Made by a program: the position numbers and the translations under genes
Part shown: in pieces, positions 6,223 to 9,839 of the stretch
Layout of the letters: every line of letters starts with the position of its first letter
How positions within the stretch are numbered: the stretch's first letter is position 1
The notes under the pieces: generated by a model
The model's input: the letters and a program-made list of their open reading frames with translations, nothing else
Database searches by the model: none
Told to the model about the DNA's origin: nothing
NCBI GenBank assembly: GCA_021163465.1
Contig: JAGGWU010000090.1
Span: 1 to 9,839 of the forward strand
DNA: 9,839 nucleotides
Source: Candidatus Bipolaricaulota bacterium
Lineage (GTDB): Bacteria > Bipolaricaulota > Bipolaricaulia > Bipolaricaulales > Bipolaricaulaceae
Direction of reading: 5' to 3'

Positions 6223-7427
6223 ACTACCTCCCCGCCGATGGCCACCCGGAAAGCCAAATCGTCCCCGAACCAGTAGAAGAGCTCGCGCCAGTCCTTAAGA
6301 TCCCAGATCACGAGGTCCCCGGACTTCCCCGGCTCCAAGCTCCCCACCTCTCCCGCAAGCCCCACCGCCGCGGCGGCGTTCAGGGTGGCAGCACAGAGGC
6401 ACTCCTCCGGCGAGAGCTTCAGCTTCAGGACCCCCAGGCGCATGACGAAGGGAAGCGAAAGCACCGGGGAGCTCCCGGGGTTGAAGTCGGTGGAGAGGGC
6501 CACCGGAACCCCGGCCTCCACCAGCTTCCGCGCCGGGGGATAGGGCTCGTCGATCACAAACGCCGTTCCGGGAAGGAGCACCGCCACCGTGCCCGCCTCG
6601 GCCATGGCCATGATCCCAGGGTCGGACACATGCAGCAAGTGGTCGGCGGAGACGGCCCCGACCTCCCCGGCGAGCTCCGCCGCCCCCACACAGGCGAGCT
6701 CGTCGGCATGGAGCTTCGGGACGAGCCCGTGGCGCCTCCCTTCTTCCAGGATCCTCCTCGCCTCGTCCACGGTGTAGAAGCCCTTGTCGCAGAAGACGTC
6801 GCAGAACCGGGCGAGGCCCTCCCTGGCTACGTGGGGGATCATCTCCCCCACGATGAGCTCGATGTACTCCTCCCGCCCGTAGTCCGGGGGGAAGGCGTGA
6901 GCCCCGAGGAAGGTGGGGACGAGCCGCTGGGGGACGATCTCCCCGAGCCGCTTTATCGTCCGTAGGATCTTCAGCTCCGCCTCCGGGGCGAGACCATATC
7001 CGGACTTGGCCTCTACCGTCGTCACCCCGCAGCGGAGCATCTTCCGCAGGCGGGAGAGGGAGAGCTCGACCAGCTCCTCTTCGGACGCCTTACGCGTCGC
7101 CTCGGCCGTCACCAGGATCCCGCCGCCGGTGTAGCGCTCGCCCCGGGCCCGCCTGAGGTACTCCTCCACCCGGGAGCCGGCGAAGACGAGATGGGTGTGA
7201 GGGTCCACCAGCCCCGGGGTCACGACCCGGCCCCCGGCGTCCAAGACCTCTCCAGAGAAGTCCCGCGGGGCTTTTCCCGTTGGGCCCACCGCGGCGATCT
7301 TCCCTTCACGGATCTCTACATAGGCGTCTCGGATGCGCAAAAGCTCGGACATCGCGGGGCCCCGGAGCGGGCCGGAACCTCGCGGGGTCACAAGCTCGCC
7401 GATGTTCACGACGAGCAGGTCCCCCAT
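6207..7427 (-). CDS. hutI: Imidazolonepropionase
   Basis: HutI hydrolyses 4-imidazolone-5-propionate to N-formimino-L-glutamate, the third step of histidine degradation. The 406-residue protein has the amidohydrolase layout: an N-terminal beta segment, then PGLVDPHTHLVFAGSR (71-86) with metal ligands His77 and His79. VEAKSGYGL (138-146) follows, then KLHADE (238-243) with His240 and Glu243, and ADHLLH (261-266) with His263. STDFNPGSSP (312-321) contributes Asp314, and EPGKSGDLVIWD (365-376) closes the barrel. The SGYGL and DFNPGSS blocks favour HutI over other amidohydrolases. It begins 9 bases after the AFOR stop with only a weak ribosome site, suggesting coupling to the upstream gene, and overlaps ispE by 16 bases. 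No hutH, hutU or formiminoglutamate hydrolase is present, so histidine use depends on genes elsewhere. Confidence 0.93.
   Translation of the reverse strand: MGDLLVVNIGELVTPRGSGPLRGPAMSELLRIRDAYVEIREGKIAAVGPTGKAPRDFSGEVLDAGGRVVTPGLVDPHTHLVFAGSRVEEYLRRARGERYTGGGILVTAEATRKASEEELVELSLSRLRKMLRCGVTTVEAKSGYGLAPEAELKILRTIKRLGEIVPQRLVPTFLGAHAFPPDYGREEYIELIVGEMIPHVAREGLARFCDVFCDKGFYTVDEARRILEEGRRHGLVPKLHADELACVGAAELAGEVGAVSADHLLHVSDPGIMAMAEAGTVAVLLPGTAFVIDEPYPPARKLVEAGVPVALSTDFNPGSSPVLSLPFVMRLGVLKLKLSPEECLCAATLNAAAAVGLAGEVGSLEPGKSGDLVIWDLKDWRELFYWFGDDLAFRVAIGGEVVWASP
6227..6233 (-). promoter_or_regulatory. Ribosome binding site of ispE inside hutI
   Basis: GGGGAGG lies within the last codons of hutI (Gly-Gly-Glu-Val) and 4 bases before the TTG start of ispE. 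It decides the TTG start, since no ATG lies nearby in frame. Confidence 0.5.
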
Positions 7428-7436
7428 CGCCCGGGC

Positions 7437-9320
7437 TCAACCCACGTTCCCCGCCCCGAGGTCCGTGAACTCCGAAAGGTCCAGGGCGAGGAGCACCGCC
7501 TTTAGGGGGACGCCGTCCCGGCTCCAGCCCCGGGCGGCGTAGTATTCGTCCAGCATCGCCTGGAGCTCCTCCTCCGTCACGCGGCCGCCGGCCGATGGCC
7601 CCTCGGGAATGGGGTCCCGGAAGACCCGCGGCGGGATGTGGTCGTCGGCCCGGGTGAGGCCCTCCCGCACGTTGAAGACCCGGGCGAGGTTTACCAACCG
7701 CTCGCCTACCGCGAGGAGTTCCGCCGCGGTGAGTTCGAGGCCCGTGGCCGCCTCCACCATCTCCGGAAGCCCCTCCAGGAAGAAGATGTGGCGGGAGAAC
7801 TTGCATACCCCGAGGACATCGTAGACCGCCATCAGGTCCTCGAGGAGCTTGATGAAGGGCCCCTTCCCGTGGATGGAGTGGCGGTCCACCTGCTCGAATT
7901 TCCACCACGCTCCGCCGTACTCGGGGCCGTAGGCGCAGGCGGTGAGGTGGCAACCGCCGCGGTACGAGACGGCGAAGGCAAGCGCCACCCCCTTCGCGCC
8001 GCGGATGTCATAGGCCGGAAGTTCCAGGCCCTTGATGTGGATGGCGAACTCTTCCCCCTTGCCCAGGCGCTCGCAGGCGCTCTTCACGCCGTCGCCCAAA
8101 AGCTCTCCGATCTTTCCCTCTTTCCTTCCTAACTTCTCCAGCGCCGCAAGGAAGGCGTCCTCGTCGCCGAAGCGGAGCTCGATCCCGTCGAGATCCTCTG
8201 CGGAGAGGTACCCCCGCTCGAAGGCCTCCATGGCCCAGGAGAGGGTCAACCCGGCCGATATCGTGTCGATCCCCAGGCGATCGCAGATCTCGTTGGCCTT
8301 GGCCACCGCCTCGATGGAGGCAATCTCCGGCGCCCCTCCCAGGGAGTAGAGGGTCTCGTACTCCGGCCCGTCGATCTCCAGGGGCGCGTATTTCCCTTCC
8401 TCGACCACGAAGAGCTTCCCGCAGGGCTTGGTGCATCCGGGGCAGGCAACGTTCCGTTTCGCGTACTTGGGGACCCAGTAGTAGGGGTCGAGCTCGATCT
8501 TCCCTTCGCCGGCCCGCTCATAGGCGCTCTTGAAGTAGCCCCACTGCCAGTTGCGGGAGGGGAAGGTGCCGGACTCGCGGTTCATCCAGTCCAGGAACTC
8601 TCCGGTCCCGTAGCCCATGTCCGCCTTGGTGGCGGGGTGGTCGCGGATGATCTCGTTCCATTTTTTGGAGAGCTCCTTCAAAGTGTCGGGACAGGCGTAC
8701 TCGGGCGCTTTGAAGCCCTTGACGACGATGGCCTTGAGGTTCTTGGACCCCATGACGGCCCCGCCCCCGGCGCGGCCCGCCTGCCTCCCGTCGCAGTCGA
8801 TCCCCGCGATCCGGGAGAGCTTTTCCCCGGCGGGGCCGATCACCGCGGTCCTATAGCCCGGAAACCTCTCCGCAAGGGCCTTCTGGGTAGCGAATACATC
8901 GAAGCCCCAGAGGTCCCCGGCGTCCTCCAGGCGGGCGCCGTCCCCATCCACCACCAACGACACCGGCTTCGCGCTTTTCCCAGTGATCACGATGGCGTCG
9001 TAGCCGGCGCGTTTGAGTTCCACCCCGAGCTTCGCCCCCGCCACGGAGCGCCCGAAGAACCCCGTCTGGGGTGATTTGAAGCAGAAGACGGTCTTGGAAG
9101 CGGTGGGGATGGGGCTTCCGGTGAGGAGCCCCGGAGCAACTACTAGGGGATTCTCCGGTCCCAGCGGATCCACTCCTTCTGGTGCCATCTCCATCAAGTA
9201 GTAGCCCCCGAGCCCCACTCCTCCCAGGAACCGGCGCAGCACCCCCTCCGGGATCGGCTTCTCCTCAATGGAACCCTTATTCAAATCCACAAAGAGGGCC
9301 TTTCCCCAAACTCCTTTCAT
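7437..9320 (-). CDS. aor: Tungsten-dependent aldehyde:ferredoxin oxidoreductase family protein
   Basis: Members oxidise aldehydes to carboxylates with ferredoxin as acceptor, using a bis-pyranopterin tungsten cofactor and one [4Fe-4S] cluster. The product has 627 residues, the usual length. It begins GVWGKALFVDLNKG (3-16) as the family does. The cluster motif CPGCTKPC gives Cys293, Cys296 and Cys300, with the fourth ligand Cys506 in DVLGVCKF. GPEYETLYSLGG (318-329) carries the Glu expected near the metal and RGGCHLTA (454-461) the His. PAYDIRGAKG (435-444) is the second pterin-binding block, and VFNVREGLTRADD (548-560) is the family C-terminal signature. The start at 9320 is set by a strong AGGAGG 7 bases upstream and by family alignment; an earlier in-frame ATG at 9479 would add 53 unlike residues and swallow the promoter. 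The subfamily and physiological substrate cannot be told from sequence alone. It heads the operon with hutI and ispE. Confidence 0.93.
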   Translation of the reverse strand: MKGVWGKALFVDLNKGSIEEKPIPEGVLRRFLGGVGLGGYYLMEMAPEGVDPLGPENPLVVAPGLLTGSPIPTASKTVFCFKSPQTGFFGRSVAGAKLGVELKRAGYDAIVITGKSAKPVSLVVDGDGARLEDAGDLWGFDVFATQKALAERFPGYRTAVIGPAGEKLSRIAGIDCDGRQAGRAGGGAVMGSKNLKAIVVKGFKAPEYACPDTLKELSKKWNEIIRDHPATKADMGYGTGEFLDWMNRESGTFPSRNWQWGYFKSAYERAGEGKIELDPYYWVPKYAKRNVACPGCTKPCGKLFVVEEGKYAPLEIDGPEYETLYSLGGAPEIASIEAVAKANEICDRLGIDTISAGLTLSWAMEAFERGYLSAEDLDGIELRFGDEDAFLAALEKLGRKEGKIGELLGDGVKSACERLGKGEEFAIHIKGLELPAYDIRGAKGVALAFAVSYRGGCHLTACAYGPEYGGAWWKFEQVDRHSIHGKGPFIKLLEDLMAVYDVLGVCKFSRHIFFLEGLPEMVEAATGLELTAAELLAVGERLVNLARVFNVREGLTRADDHIPPRVFRDPIPEGPSAGGRVTEEELQAMLDEYYAARGWSRDGVPLKAVLLALDLSEFTDLGAGNVG

Positions 9321-9324
9321 CCTT

Positions 9325-9333
9325 CCTCCTCCT
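9325..9333 (-). promoter_or_regulatory. Ribosome binding site of the aldehyde oxidoreductase
   Basis: Read leftward, two overlapping AGGAGG motifs occur at 9333-9328 and 9330-9325, 7 and 4 bases before the ATG at 9320. This fixes the start and implies strong translation. Confidence 0.7.
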
Positions 9334-9365
9334 TTCCGGAAACGAAAAAGCTGAACTGCACAAGC

Positions 9366-9395
9366 AGTATAATAACTATACGTAGTAAGGGACAA
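9366..9395 (-). promoter_or_regulatory. Probable sigma70-type promoter of the aor-hutI-ispE operon
   Basis: On the minus strand TTGTCC (9395-9390) is followed after 18 bases by TATACT (9371-9366), giving four and five matches to the consensus boxes in a locally AT-rich patch. A transcript starting about 7 bases further on would have a leader of nearly 40 nt before the aor start. The overlapping AT-rich run also contains TATTAT, so the exact -10 may differ by a few bases. The site lies between the gene and the insertion sequence, about 80 bases from the hairpin of the latter. Confidence 0.5.
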
Positions 9396-9476
9396 GCGGG
9401 AAGCAGGCCTCACCTCGTTGATAGGCGCTTGCAAACGTGACTCCTTCGACGGCTGAGCTCGGGACATGAAATGGGA

Positions 9477-9509
9477 CACCCCCTGCGGCCAACTTGACCA
9501 CAGGGGGTG
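9477..9509 (+). promoter_or_regulatory. Hairpin covering the transposase ribosome binding site
   Basis: CACCCCCTG (9477-9485) pairs perfectly with CAGGGGGTG (9501-9509) around a 15-base loop. The 3' arm contains the AGGGGG Shine-Dalgarno (9502-9507) that lies 8 bases before the ATG at 9516. In an RNA started outside the element the site would be locked in the stem; in one started inside the loop it would be free. Insertion sequences are known to use such hairpins to block translation from read-through transcripts. There is no T-run, so it is not a terminator. Confidence 0.55.
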
Positions 9510-9515
9510 ATGAAC

Positions 9516-9839
9516 ATGACAATTCCAAATCTGAAAACGCTCTATAAGTTTACCTTCTTCCTCTTCGACAGGGAAGACCGGGCGTGGAAGGCGGCCATGA
9601 TCATCCAGGGGATCCTAAAAGCCCGCTCCCCAAGGATCACCGAGGTCGCCCGAGCCCTCCCCAAGGGGTTCTTCGCCGGCCAGAAAATGATCTACCGCTT
9701 CCTGAAGAGGGCCCCCTTAAAGAAGCGCTCCTGCGGATGCTCCCCGAGGATGCTCCCTTCGTCATCTGTGATCCCACCGAGATCCCCCGGCCCCAGGCCA
9801 AAAGGACCCCCTACGTGGGCAGGCTCAAGGACGGAAAGA
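9516..9839 (+). pseudogene. IS4-like DDE transposase, N-terminal part, frame broken at a C run
   Basis: From ATG 9516 the frame gives MTIPNLKTLYKFTFF, an ILKARSPRITEVARAL helix region and MIYRFLKRAP. At 9712-9716 (five C) the sense moves to the -1 frame, which continues LKEALLRMLPEDAPFVICDPTEIPRP and YVGRLKDGK to the window edge. CDPTEI with its Asp is typical of the first catalytic block of IS4-type DDE transposases. Six C would restore one frame, so loss of one C (or a sequencing error) is the simplest reading. A programmed -1 shift at C TTA AAG (9716-9722) is possible, as IS elements often use one, but IS4-type elements normally do not. The alternative ATG at 9510 is only 2 bases from the AGGGGG site, so 9516 is preferred. 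The rest of the gene, with the other two catalytic acids, is outside. Confidence 0.7.

Larger units (their letters stand above)
9477..9839 (+). mobile_element. Left part of an IS4-like insertion sequence, cut by the window edge
   Basis: The stretch holds the transposase start and its translational hairpin and runs off the right edge. The outer end cannot be fixed: no terminal inverted repeat can be paired because the other end is missing, so the true left boundary may lie anywhere from about 9400 to 9477. The element points away from aor. Confidence 0.6.

Noticed and set aside
7306..7953. 215-codon minus-strand frame inside the hutI/aor region
   Set aside because: Low-complexity Arg/Gly/Pro text, a frame shadow of the GC-rich real genes.
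9321..9479. Extension of the aldehyde oxidoreductase to an upstream ATG at 9479
   Set aside because: The added 53 residues do not resemble the family N terminus, contain the promoter and ribosome site, and reach into the insertion sequence hairpin.
1..9839. CRISPR arrays, tRNA or rRNA genes, toxin-antitoxin or defence systems
   Set aside because: I looked for direct repeats with regular spacing, tRNA-like cloverleaf ends and rRNA motifs, and found none I could support.

Overview
The window comes from a GC-rich bacterial chromosome. The gene content suggests an anaerobe, possibly thermophilic: a pyranopterin (tungsten) aldehyde:ferredoxin oxidoreductase, a YqeB-type protein of the selenium-dependent molybdenum hydroxylase system, and the bacterial MEP-pathway kinase IspE. 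The use of AGG for arginine, TTG starts and the protein style would fit a deep-branching anaerobic lineage (for example Bipolaricaulota/Acetothermia or a thermophilic Firmicute). That placement is a guess; no rRNA or other marker is present.

Layout. (1) 19-804, + strand: YqeB-family protein, probably the last gene of an operon that enters from the left. (2) 805-1053: a non-coding stretch with several small dyad symmetries. (3) 1054-1233, + strand: an unrecognised 59-codon ORF behind a near-perfect Shine-Dalgarno. It is followed after 40 nt by (4) 1274-4234, + strand: a large secreted protein with a signal peptide, two tandem cysteine-bearing beta-type repeats, an HELGH/EGFAEF zinc-peptidase domain and an EF-hand-like calcium loop. 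(5) 4235-4689: no intact gene, but a minus-strand-directed terminator and broken minus-strand reading frames that look like the remains of a lost gene. (6) 4690-5355, + strand: an EntD/PcpS-type 4'-phosphopantetheinyl transferase with a TTG start. (7) 9320 down to 5389, minus strand: a tight convergent operon of aldehyde:ferredoxin oxidoreductase, imidazolonepropionase (hutI) and ispE, with gaps or overlaps of only a few bases and a plausible sigma70-type promoter at 9366-9395. (8) 9477 to the right edge: the left part of an IS4-like insertion sequence. A hairpin covers its ribosome binding site, and the transposase frame is broken at a run of five C.

The genes do not form one obvious pathway. 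The minus-strand operon joins an aldehyde-oxidising tungstoenzyme, one histidine-degradation step and one isoprenoid step. Such a grouping probably reflects co-transcription rather than a shared reaction sequence. The parts with most novelty are the secreted peptidase with its N-terminal repeats, the small ORF in front of it, and the gene remnant at 4341-4640.
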